Below, in pieces: positions 4,000 through 12,100 of a DNA stretch of 12,281 bases (the stretch's first letter is position 1; the number at the start of each line of letters is the position of its first letter). Source of the stretch: an uncultured bacterium (GTDB lineage Bacteria > Verrucomicrobiota > Kiritimatiellia > RFP12 > UBA1067); the NCBI GenBank assembly GCA_902779075.1, contig CACZAK010000300.1, positions 1 through 12,281 of the forward strand, in the 5' to 3' direction. A model generated the notes under the pieces. It saw nothing but the letters and a program-made list of their open reading frames with translations, was not told the DNA's origin and made no database searches. A program made the translations under genes and the position numbers.

Positions 4000-5133
4000 C
4001 TATCGCATGCCAGAATTGCGCCACTTCTTCGGTGAGAGGCCGGTCGCGTCTCGGAAGACGTTGACGAGGTAGGCGGGATTGCAGTAGCCGGTCCGGCGGG
4101 CGATTTCCGCGACGGTGAGCGACGATCCGCGCAGCAGCCGCTTCGCCTCCTCCAGCCGCATGAGCGCGAGCAGCTTCGCGGGCGGCATGCCGAACTGCGC
4201 GGCGAAGGCGCGGTCGAGCGTAGGGCGGGACACGCCGAGTCGCATGGCAAGCTCTTCCGTGGACGGCGGCGCGGCGAGTTCAGCACGATAGATATCGCGG
4301 GCGTCGCGCACGAGGCCGCGCGGCACGGCGAGCGTGTCGGTCGAGGCCCGCTCCGCGACGCCACGCGGCGAGATTAGCATTGCCTTCGACGGTGCCCTGC
4401 CGCCCGACATGAGACGGTCGAGCATAGCCGCCCCGACATAGCCGTTGCGCGACATGTCGCACCTGACGGACGAGATGGGGACGATCTGGCTTTCGCACAG
4501 CGGCTCGTCGTCGCCCGCGCCGAGGATGGCCACGTCGTCCGGGACGGACAGCCCCGCCGCAAGCGCGGCCGACTCCGCGCGCGAGGCGTCCGCGTCGTCG
4601 AAGGTGAAGAGGCCGAGCGGTTTTGGCGCATTCTCGATGTGGCTTTGCAGCCAGTGCGAAAGCGCTTTCCAGTCGTCCGACTTGGTCCGCTCCGGGGCGA
4701 GCGTCCACGCCCATTTTCCCGGCGGCAGCGCAAGACCCTCGGCGAAGCCGCCGAAGCGCAGTTCGTGCTGATGGCTCCAGTTTGTGGAGAACCAGGCCGT
4801 GTGCCGAAATCGCCGCCCAGCAAGATAGGCGGCGGCGAGGCGACCAAGCGCGGCGTTGTCGTTGGCCACGCGGGGCAGGCGCACGTCGGGTCTCGTCAGA
4901 CTGAGGTCGACGACGGGGATGCGTCGTCGGCGAAGGTCAACGACACGCCGCAGCGTGTCCGCGTCGTCGCGCAGCGTCACGAGCGCACCGTCGCCCGTCC
5001 AGCCGTCGAGCATGTGCGTCAGGCGGTCGGCAACGGTCAGGTGCCATCCGTGCGAGCGAGCGAAGATGGAAATCCCCTTGAACCTTCCGGGCGACGAGGG
5101 AGTGATCAGCAGAAGAACGTTTTTCGGCGTCAT
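4000..5133 (-). CDS. XylR-type transcriptional regulator (LacI-like sensor plus AraC HTH)
   Basis: The 377-residue protein has the two-part build of the XylR family. Residues 4-265 form a periplasmic-binding-protein-like sensor: the opening strand VLLLITPSS, RFKGISIFARSHGWHL, and DDVAILGAGDDEPLCESQIV before ISSVRCD, which matches the conserved sugar-sensor end of these regulators. Residues 279-377 form an AraC DNA-binding domain with helix-turn-helices near 291-311 (TEELAMRLGVSRPTLDRAF) and 339-362 (TVAEIARRTGYCNPAYLVNV), ending FRDATGLSPKKWR. There is no AraC-type cupin. The start is right, since the sensor strand begins directly. It has no ribosome site and sits 6 nt from its -10 box. It is divergent from the secreted-enzyme operon and probably controls it in response to a sugar. 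The ligand is unknown, so the xylose name should not be taken literally. Confidence 0.93.
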   Translation of the reverse strand: MTPKNVLLLITPSSPGRFKGISIFARSHGWHLTVADRLTHMLDGWTGDGALVTLRDDADTLRRVVDLRRRRIPVVDLSLTRPDVRLPRVANDNAALGRLAAAYLAGRRFRHTAWFSTNWSHQHELRFGGFAEGLALPPGKWAWTLAPERTKSDDWKALSHWLQSHIENAPKPLGLFTFDDADASRAESAALAAGLSVPDDVAILGAGDDEPLCESQIVPISSVRCDMSRNGYVGAAMLDRLMSGGRAPSKAMLISPRGVAERASTDTLAVPRGLVRDARDIYRAELAAPPSTEELAMRLGVSRPTLDRAFAAQFGMPPAKLLALMRLEEAKRLLRGSSLTVAEIARRTGYCNPAYLVNVFRDATGLSPKKWRNSGMR

Positions 5134-5139
5134 GCTGGT

Positions 5140-5168
5140 ATTATATCACGCATGAGCGAAAAACGCAA
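5140..5168 (-). promoter_or_regulatory. Regulator promoter giving a predicted leaderless mRNA
   Basis: On the - strand: TTGCGT (5168-5163), a 17-nt spacer, TGA then TATAAT (5145-5140), an extended -10. The regulator ATG begins 6 nt after the -10 box, at the usual transcription start, and no ribosome site is present. Confidence 0.7.
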
Positions 5169-5195
5169 TCACAAGCGCGTAGATTACAATTGCGT
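5163..5195. promoter_or_regulatory. Mirrored inverted repeat between the divergent promoters (candidate operator)
   Basis: ACGCAAT (5163-5169) and ATTGCGT (5189-5195) are perfect inverted 7-mers. Each contains the -35 box of one divergent promoter. The position suits binding by the adjacent XylR-like protein, although AraC-type domains often use direct repeats. Confidence 0.45.
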
Positions 5196-5218
5196 AGGAG
5201 GCGAGATTTTGATATGCT
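5190..5218 (+). promoter_or_regulatory. Promoter of the esterase / repeat protein / GH36-GH43 operon
   Basis: TTGCGT (5190-5195), a 17-nt spacer and TATGCT (5213-5218) with TGA giving an extended -10. It has the same -35 and extended -10 as the divergent regulator promoter. The predicted leader to the ATG at 5461 is about 235 nt. Confidence 0.65.
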
Positions 5219-5460
5219 ATGAACCGTCGGCACGGGATGGGTGTCCTTGACCGATGCGAAGAAACTGAATGGAAGAGACAAAGAACAAACATGAAAGCAG
5301 ACGGAACACGGTCAAAGCCGTCGCTCAAAAGGTTGCTTGCCAATCGACCATGCCAATGAATGCGAGAGATTCGGCTTGGGGCCGCGTTGAGGTGTGATAC
5401 CCCCCCCCCTCATGGCCTAACGGACGCAATGTAGGCATCTTCTCGTGCCTTCTGCGGCGC
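5219..5460 (+). other. Long operon leader with tiny ORFs
   Basis: There is no full gene here. Tiny ORFs are present: 5291-5359 (22 codons, begins MKADGTRSKPSLKRLLANRP) and 5360-5434 (24 codons, begins MREIRLGAALRCD), the second starting directly after the stop of the first and crossing the C10 tract. None has a good ribosome site. They could be leader peptides or remnants. No riboswitch is recognised. Confidence 0.35.
5400..5409. repeat. Ten-C homopolymer tract in the operon leader
   Basis: A run of 10 C residues 52 nt upstream of the esterase start. One added C would join the tiny ORF starting at 5360 in frame to the esterase with no stop between, adding an N-terminal extension of about 34 residues. 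This is a possible slipped-strand switch or an assembly-sensitive site. Confidence 0.7.
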
Positions 5461-6798
5461 ATGGGGACATGCGGTCTCCTCGTGCCGTTTATTGTGTTCG
5501 CAACAGTTGCCTGGCTTCCGCTGTCCGCAGAGGAACTGTTTCACGCAAGGTTCAAGTCCGACTCTGCCGACAACACGTATGAGGTCGGCGCCAAGGCCGT
5601 CGTCGAGGCGACAGTCACCGACGCATTTGGCAACGCCGCCACGAACGGCGTCGTCGAACTTTGGGCGGATGACGGATGGACGAACAGGGTATGGACGCGG
5701 ACGATCGACCTCGCCAAGGATTCCCAACCGGTCAGGATGGAGCTGTCGCGCTCGACGCCCGGCTCGCTGCGCATCCACGCCAAGGGCGCCAGCATCAGGG
5801 AGCGCATGGACAGGATTCTCTTCGGCGTGGACGAAATCATGCCACTGACGCCATGCCCGGACGGCTTCGAGGAATACTGGCGCGGCGAACAGCGGCGACT
5901 GGAGCGCGAGGTGCCGATAGATGCTCGCAAAGAGCCGGCTCCCGATCTTTCCACGTCCGACCACGATGTCTTCCGCGTCAGTTTCGCCACGTTCGGCGGA
6001 AGCAGAATATACGGGCTTCTCGCCGTGCCTAAGGGCGGCGGACGGTTTCCGGCAATCGTCAACGTTCCGGGCGCGGGCATCGGCCTTTGCCGCTTCAACA
6101 AGGAAATCGTGCGCAAGGGCTGGATAACGCTTATGATGAACGTCCACGGTTTCCCAATGGGCGCAACGGCAAGCGAACAGAAGAGGAACTACGACGAATG
6201 GTTCAAGTCGTATGCGGAGGCGGCGGGTGAGCCGCGCTACCAGTACGTGGGCTACTCCGTTTCCCGCGAGACGCCGCTCTACCACCGAGCGATGCTCGGC
6301 ATGGCGCGGGCTATCGACTATCTCGCGGCGGAGCCGTACGTCGATCCTACGAGGTTCGTCTACTACGGGTGCAGCCAGGGCGGAGGCTTCGGGATGTACC
6401 TGACGGCGCTATGGGGCAAGTTCGCCAAATCGGTGTTTCTCTGTCCGAACAAGTGCGACATGTGCGCGTTCGTCCATGGACGCGAACCGGGCAGTTCGCA
6501 CATCAAGAACCAGAAGCCGGAGAATGTCGCGGCCGCGCTTGAGGTAGCCCCGTGGCACGACAACTGCAATTTCGCGAGGATGATCAAGACGCCCGTCGGC
6601 ATGATGTACGGCACGGCTGACGACAACTGCCAGACCGTGGGCGGCATCGCGGCATTCAATTGCATCGCATCGAAGGACAAGCGGCTACGCCTCCTGCCTG
6701 GTCGCGGTCACGGCTGGCACAAGGCCGACCTCGAACGCTGGCTTTTCAATCTTGAACCCACATGTACAACCCCAAACAAAAAAGGAACGGAACAATGA
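5461..6798 (+). CDS. Secreted acetyl-xylan-esterase-like alpha/beta hydrolase (CE7/AXE1-related)
   Basis: The 445-residue protein is predicted to remove acetyl groups from sugar polymers or oligomers. Residues 1-23 are a signal peptide (GLLVPFIVFATVAWLPLSA) and residues 24-125 a beta-rich N-terminal domain. From about 135 onward an AXE1-like alpha/beta hydrolase follows. The likely triad is Ser305 in GCSQGG, Asp387 in GTADDNC and His417 in GRGHGWH; the Asp followed by Cys is typical of CE7. The RGQ motif usual in CE7 is not seen; the corresponding strand reads LMMNVHGFPMG, so this is a divergent member and the substrate is uncertain. No ribosome site precedes ATG 5461, but the frame is closed upstream at 5395 and the signal peptide begins here. 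Its stop overlaps the next start by 4 bp (ATGA), showing translational coupling in the operon. Confidence 0.85.
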   Translation: MGTCGLLVPFIVFATVAWLPLSAEELFHARFKSDSADNTYEVGAKAVVEATVTDAFGNAATNGVVELWADDGWTNRVWTRTIDLAKDSQPVRMELSRSTPGSLRIHAKGASIRERMDRILFGVDEIMPLTPCPDGFEEYWRGEQRRLEREVPIDARKEPAPDLSTSDHDVFRVSFATFGGSRIYGLLAVPKGGGRFPAIVNVPGAGIGLCRFNKEIVRKGWITLMMNVHGFPMGATASEQKRNYDEWFKSYAEAAGEPRYQYVGYSVSRETPLYHRAMLGMARAIDYLAAEPYVDPTRFVYYGCSQGGGFGMYLTALWGKFAKSVFLCPNKCDMCAFVHGREPGSSHIKNQKPENVAAALEVAPWHDNCNFARMIKTPVGMMYGTADDNCQTVGGIAAFNCIASKDKRLRLLPGRGHGWHKADLERWLFNLEPTCTTPNKKGTEQ

Positions 6799-9119
6799 AG
6801 AAACTGCTCGTTATGATCGGCGCGGCGGCGGTATGCCTTGCGCTTGGTGCGTATGCCGATGGCACAACGCTTACGTGGAACGGCGCGGCTGGCGCGTCGT
6901 GGGAAGGTGCGAACTGGCTCAATGGTGAAACGCCGTCTGCATGGGTCGATGGCGCGAATGCCATATTCCCTGAGGCGGCTACGGTCTCGCTTTCAGGTGG
7001 GGTCGTGGTTTCCAATATAACCGCTTCCGGGACTTTGACGCTCAAAGGGGTGATGTCGGATTCATCTTCCGCCCCATCGAGTGCTTATCTGCAGTACAAT
7101 ACGCCCAAGCTCGTCTTTCCGGGAATGACGTTGGATGATGTCGACGTCCGGGCGCTGGCGTGTACGCTCAACGGTTCCTATATAGCCGGTGCTCCGTTCG
7201 AGATGAGAGCATTCCATTATGTCCGCGACGGGAATAAAGCGACGGCGCAATTTCAGTGCGTCCAATCGGGAAGCGGTGTCAAGAAGCACTTTCGGGCGGT
7301 TAAGGTGGAGTTCACGGAAAAGAGTGACGGCGTTTACGCGAGTTCTCCTGTGAACGGCAGTTATTTGAAAGCGGGGTCAGTGACTACGGAAGGTCTTGCG
7401 GTCGGCACAGATATTGACGAACAATCGGCAGGAGTAACGACTGCGGACCTCAACGGCACTCGGATCGTTGCGCAAAACTTCCGTATCCTTCCCAATCTCC
7501 TGACAATCGAAGGCGAGGCGTCTTTCGGTGGCGCGGTGACTGTCGAGGACGCGGCGATACAGGTGACGGCGCCGATTGCGCAGACGTGGAACCAGACAAT
7601 AACCTCGCCTAATGGCGCATTGTCGGTCAAAGGTCCTTCATCGCGTGAGATTCGGGAAATAAGCGATTCCACGCTGTTGAATGCGACAACGAAGTATGCG
7701 ACATTCAACATGAGACCGGTTAGCGCCTATTTGCGTGGATCATACATAGGAGACAGTGTGGATTCGTATTCCTTGCCGTACAATATTACCTATAGCGGCG
7801 CGGATAGGAAAATGACTTGCCAGTTCCAGTTCTGGGCCACTGGATCAAACACCAGCAAAACGGGGATTAAGAGTGTTGTTGTCGAGTTTGAGCAAGCTGG
7901 AACTGACGTAAAAGCGCATGCAAAGCAAGGATATTTTTGGACTGTGGCAAACGGTGCTTCTAAAGAGCAACTTGGCGCAGACATTCTCAAAGCCTCTGGC
8001 GTCGACCCTTACTCTGTCGCGCAGTATGCCGTTGAGTCTATGGTGCTAAAGACGGCATCCGTTCCTGCGCCATATCTCACGCTCGGTGCGGCGAATGCCC
8101 TCAAGAACATGATAGCGGACAACGCTGATATCGTGTTCACAACGAAGACGGCTCGTCCTACTGGTCTAATTGCACGAAACTCAGCCAGTGTGCTACTCGT
8201 TGACTACGGGCATTATTCAGACTCAGGCTCTGGCAAGAAATACACATTCAAGTCTGGCAGCATTCTTTCGGCTCTCTACAATCTTGCGTCGGAAAACCGC
8301 GTGGAATATGTCTTTGATGATTCAACACTTTGTGTTCCCACGTTGATAGCACAACAGGACGGGCTGAACTACTTCAACTACATCACTCTGCGCAATGGCG
8401 CAAAAGCAATTGGCAATCCTCTCCGCTGCGGATCTGGGCACGACTCGGTTTATGGCACGTGGATATACGCCAGTGATGGATTGGGGACTAATCGTCTCGA
8501 TGCAGGCGTCTGTCTTGTGAACACGGAAGCGAACGGACAGAGAAATACGCTCGTGATAACAACGGCAACGGACATGGTTGTGTCCGGCAGGATATGTGAC
8601 TTCTCCGGCCGCGCCGGGACGAGGTTGGCAAAGCGCGGCGACGCGCCGCTGACGCTTGAGTCGGACGGCAACACATGGTCGGGCGGAATCGACGTGGAAG
8701 CGGGGACGCTTGCGCTTGCGCCTGGAGTGAGCGTAGGCACGGGCGACGCGGCCGTTGATGCGGACGCAACGCTTGCGGTTTCATCATCAGGCGTGGTGGA
8801 TTTGAGTGTGAATGCCTTGACACTGAATGACGGTGCGACGCTGGCGTTCAACTTCACTGATAGGGAGACTGCGCCGACACTGTCGCTCAATGCCGCCTCA
8901 ACGCTGCCTTCCACGATAAACGTGAAGGTGACGACAAGCGTGGCGGATATGAAACTCAAGGCGTCCAGAAGATACTTGCTTGCGACTGGCTGCAACCTCA
9001 CCGGCAAGACCGTGAACGTCATTGACAAGCCGGAATGGGTGGCGAGTGTCGTGGTGAACGGCGACGGCAATCTTGAATTGATTCCTAAGTCGAAGGGCCT
9101 TATCATCACGTTCTACTGA
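6795..9119 (+). CDS. Large secreted beta-repeat protein with autotransporter-type repeat
   Basis: The 774-residue product begins with a clear signal peptide (MKKLLVMIGAAAVCLALGAYA). The start is at 6795, not the upstream in-frame ATG at 6762, because AAAGGAACGG lies just before it and the signal peptide begins here. Residues 24-60 hold the TLTWNGAAGASWEGANW motif common at the start of such surface proteins. Two related modules follow, at about 115-193 and 308-386, sharing GSYI, QFQ, a GS turn, K..VEF and a final GSY/GYF. Residues 611-662 resemble an autotransporter-associated beta-strand repeat (LTLESDGNTWSGGIDVEAGT). There is no C-terminal beta-barrel and no PEP-CTERM tail; it ends GLIITFY. 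It is probably exported and surface-associated, possibly gripping polysaccharide for the two enzymes that flank it. That role is inferred from context only. Confidence 0.85.
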   Translation: MKKLLVMIGAAAVCLALGAYADGTTLTWNGAAGASWEGANWLNGETPSAWVDGANAIFPEAATVSLSGGVVVSNITASGTLTLKGVMSDSSSAPSSAYLQYNTPKLVFPGMTLDDVDVRALACTLNGSYIAGAPFEMRAFHYVRDGNKATAQFQCVQSGSGVKKHFRAVKVEFTEKSDGVYASSPVNGSYLKAGSVTTEGLAVGTDIDEQSAGVTTADLNGTRIVAQNFRILPNLLTIEGEASFGGAVTVEDAAIQVTAPIAQTWNQTITSPNGALSVKGPSSREIREISDSTLLNATTKYATFNMRPVSAYLRGSYIGDSVDSYSLPYNITYSGADRKMTCQFQFWATGSNTSKTGIKSVVVEFEQAGTDVKAHAKQGYFWTVANGASKEQLGADILKASGVDPYSVAQYAVESMVLKTASVPAPYLTLGAANALKNMIADNADIVFTTKTARPTGLIARNSASVLLVDYGHYSDSGSGKKYTFKSGSILSALYNLASENRVEYVFDDSTLCVPTLIAQQDGLNYFNYITLRNGAKAIGNPLRCGSGHDSVYGTWIYASDGLGTNRLDAGVCLVNTEANGQRNTLVITTATDMVVSGRICDFSGRAGTRLAKRGDAPLTLESDGNTWSGGIDVEAGTLALAPGVSVGTGDAAVDADATLAVSSSGVVDLSVNALTLNDGATLAFNFTDRETAPTLSLNAASTLPSTINVKVTTSVADMKLKASRRYLLATGCNLTGKTVNVIDKPEWVASVVVNGDGNLELIPKSKGLIITFY
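7137..7373 (+). repeat. Internal protein module A of the beta-repeat protein
   Basis: This covers residues 115-193. It contains LNGSYIAGAPFEMRAFHYV, then KATAQFQCVQSGS, KAVKVEF-like AVKVEF, and NGSYLKAG, and aligns by eye with module B. Confidence 0.5.
7716..7952 (+). repeat. Internal protein module B of the beta-repeat protein
   Basis: This covers residues 308-386. It contains LRGSYIGDSVDSYSLPYNI, then KMTCQFQFWATGS, IKSVVVEF and KQGYFWTVANG. Order and spacing match module A, suggesting an old duplication. Confidence 0.5.
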
Positions 9120-9129
9120 GGAGGTCGGG

Positions 9130-12100
9130 ATGAATCTGAAGACGATGCTTGCCGCATTTGCGGCTGCGGGGACTGTTTTTGCGGCATGGGGCGCGAAAAT
9201 CTCGGGGGAAAGCCTTGCGCTCGGCCAATACCGCGTGTTCGGCGGGTTGACTTCCAATGCCAAGAGTCGTCCCGCAACGTTCAAGCATGGCGGTATCCAG
9301 GTTGTACACGCGGACGGCGCCGTTTCGCTGCGGCTTGCCGAGACGGGGCGCGAAGAGACGGAGGACGCGGAGTCGAAGACGGTTTCCATCAGATTCAAGG
9401 ACGAGTATTATCCGTTCGAGGTGACGCGCCACGTGAAGACGTGGCGCGATTGCGACGCGGTCGAGACCTGGGTGGATATACGGCATGGAGAGCCCGGCGC
9501 GGTGCGGCTCATCCATGCCGACAGCACCGCAATGTCGCTGTACATGCCCAACACGGCCGTGCGCGTGATGACCCTTGCCGGGTCTTGGTGCGACGAGGGC
9601 AACATCAGCGAGGCGCCTGTCGCCAACGGCCACATCGTGGAACTCGCGTCGCGATCAGGCACTCGCAATGCCTGGAACGTCAATTCCGCGATGATGGTTT
9701 CGTTTGGCGATGGGGTGGATGAAGAGCATGGCATGGTTCTTGGCGTCGCGCTGGAGTGGACGGGCACGTCATGTCGAAGGATCCGTCGCCGCTACGATGG
9801 GAAGGAGACGGAGATATTCGCCGGAGTTGACATGACGTCCGGGCCTTACACGCTCGATCCGGGCGTCACGTTCACGACGCCAAGGGCGATTCTCGTCTGG
9901 TCGGAGAAAGGCAGGGGCGAGGTGTCGCGGCAGTACCACCGCTGGGCTAGGCGTCACCTGATGCCTCACGGCGACGTATTGCACCCCGTTCTGCTGAACA
10001 GCTGGGAGGGGTCTTCTTTCGATTTCACGGAGACGACCTTGACGGACATGATGGACGGCGTCGCGAAAATGGACGGCGAGATGTTCGTTCTCGATGATGG
10101 CTGGTTTGGCTTGGGCAAGCATGCGCGCGACGAGAAGAACAGGGACAGGGCCGGACTCGGCGACTGGTGCGTGAACACCAATAAGCTGCCGCACGGCCTT
10201 GGTTGGCTGGCGGACGAAGCGAAGAGGCGCGGGCTGCAGTTCGGGCTCTGGGTCGAGCCGGAAATGGCCAATACGAGAAGCGACCTCGCAACGGCGCATC
10301 CAGACTGGCTGCTCGGTGAGGCGAATCGCCGACTGATCTGCGGACGCGGCGGCACACAGGCGGTTCTCGACCTGACCAACGGTGCCGTGCGCGACAACCT
10401 CTTCGGACAGTTAGACACGCTGTATTCCTCTGTTCCGTCGCTCGCCTACGTGAAATGGGACTGCAACTGCGACATCCAGAATCTCGGCTCGCGCAATCTG
10501 GCCGCAGACAGGCAGCCGAATCTGTGGTACGACTACACGATGGGGCTGTACGAGATTCTGGCGCGTCTGAAGGAGCGTCATCCCGGCATCATGGTGCAGG
10601 CTTGCGCGGGCGGCGGCGGCCATATGGATTTCGGCTTCCTGCGCTATGCGGACGAGTTCTGGACGAGTGACTGCACCGACCCGTACAAGCGCATTTTCAT
10701 ACAGTGGGGAGCCTCGCAGTTCTATCCAGCCTCCGCGATGGCTTGCCACGTTACGGCATCGCCGAATATCGCCACGAAGCGCGTGACGCCCATCAAGTAC
10801 CGCTTTGACGTCGCCATGACAGGACGGCTTGGTTTTGAGCTTCATCCGAAGGATATGACCGCGGACGAAATCGCGTTCGCCAAGGCTGCCGTCGCGGATT
10901 ACAAGCGAATCCGTCCCGTCGTCCAGCGCGGCGACCTCTACCGCCTTGTCTCGCCTTATGAAAAGCCGCTCTCCGCGCTGATGTACGTGGGAGCGGAGCG
11001 GGATGCTGCCGTCGTGTTCGCGCTTGGTCTGAAGGACTTCGGTGAACATGCGGAAACGCTGAAACTTCGCGGGCTCAATCCTGTCGCGAGGTATTCTGTC
11101 AGGGAAATCAATTGCGGGAAACGGCTCCATTTTGCGGACAGGGAGGACGGTGGCAGTGTCCGAACAGGCCGTGAACTGATGGAGAAAGGTATCGCCGTCC
11201 GGCTCTCTGGCGACTACGACTCCGCCGTTTTCGAGCTGGAGCGTCTGTGCGCGGACGGCGCACGCGACGAAGCGTACCTCTTTGCCTACTTCAGCAACAA
11301 CGGCCACGGCGGCAGGAAAGGCGAAGCGGCGGGGATGCGGCTCGCTTATTCCTACGATGCGAAGAACTGGACGCCTCTCGCCGGTGAAAAGCCGTTTCTC
11401 GTGCCGACTGTCGGCAAGGGGGGGCTTTTGCGCGATCCATCGATTTGCCGCGGCCCTGACGGAACCTTCCATCTCGTGTGGACGACCGGCTGGCGAGACA
11501 AGACAATCGGTCACGCTTCTTCAAAAGACCTCGTGCACTGGAGCGAACAGCAGGAAATCCCCGTGATGGCGCACGAGCCTGCTGCGAAAAACTGCTGGGC
11601 GCCGGAGGTGACCTACAACCCTGAAGACGGTCTTTTCTATATCTATTGGGCCACAACCATTCCGGGACGGCATTCCGGCGACGCGACAAACGAAAAGAAG
11701 GACAGGCACAATCATCGGATCTACCTTACAACGACGAAAGACTGGAGAACGTTCACTCCGGCGCGGCTCTGGTTCAATCCGCCGTTCAGCGTCATCGACG
11801 CAGCGCTGTTCAACATCGGCGGAAAATGGATGATGGTCGTCAAAAACGAGAATGGAGACAAGAAGGACATTCGTACAGTCTGGACGGAGAGCCTTGCGGC
11901 GGGATGGGAATCCGCTGGGGTTCCGTTGAAGGTCACGGCGGCGGGGACATGGGTCGAGGGGCCGAGTCCGCTTATGGTTGACGATACGCTCTACATCTAC
12001 TTCGACCGCTACACGAAGGGCCGCTACGGCGCGGTGAAGTCCACTGACGGCGGTGGTACGTGGCGGGACACGTCGGACGAAGTGTCGTTCCCAAAAGGCT

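Noticed and set aside
3465..4364. 299-aa - strand ORF spanning the regulator end and the 2907 gene
   Set aside because: It overlaps the recognisable AraC domain in another frame and has an Arg/Ser/Pro-rich composition typical of a GC-rich shadow frame.
5410..6285. 291-aa - strand ORF opposite the esterase
   Set aside because: The + strand has a signal peptide and a hydrolase triad. The - strand product shows no domain.
6762..6794. Upstream ATG at 6762 as start of the beta-repeat protein
   Set aside because: It lies within the esterase end and would bury the signal peptide behind a charged extension. The start at 6795 has AAAGGAACGG before it.
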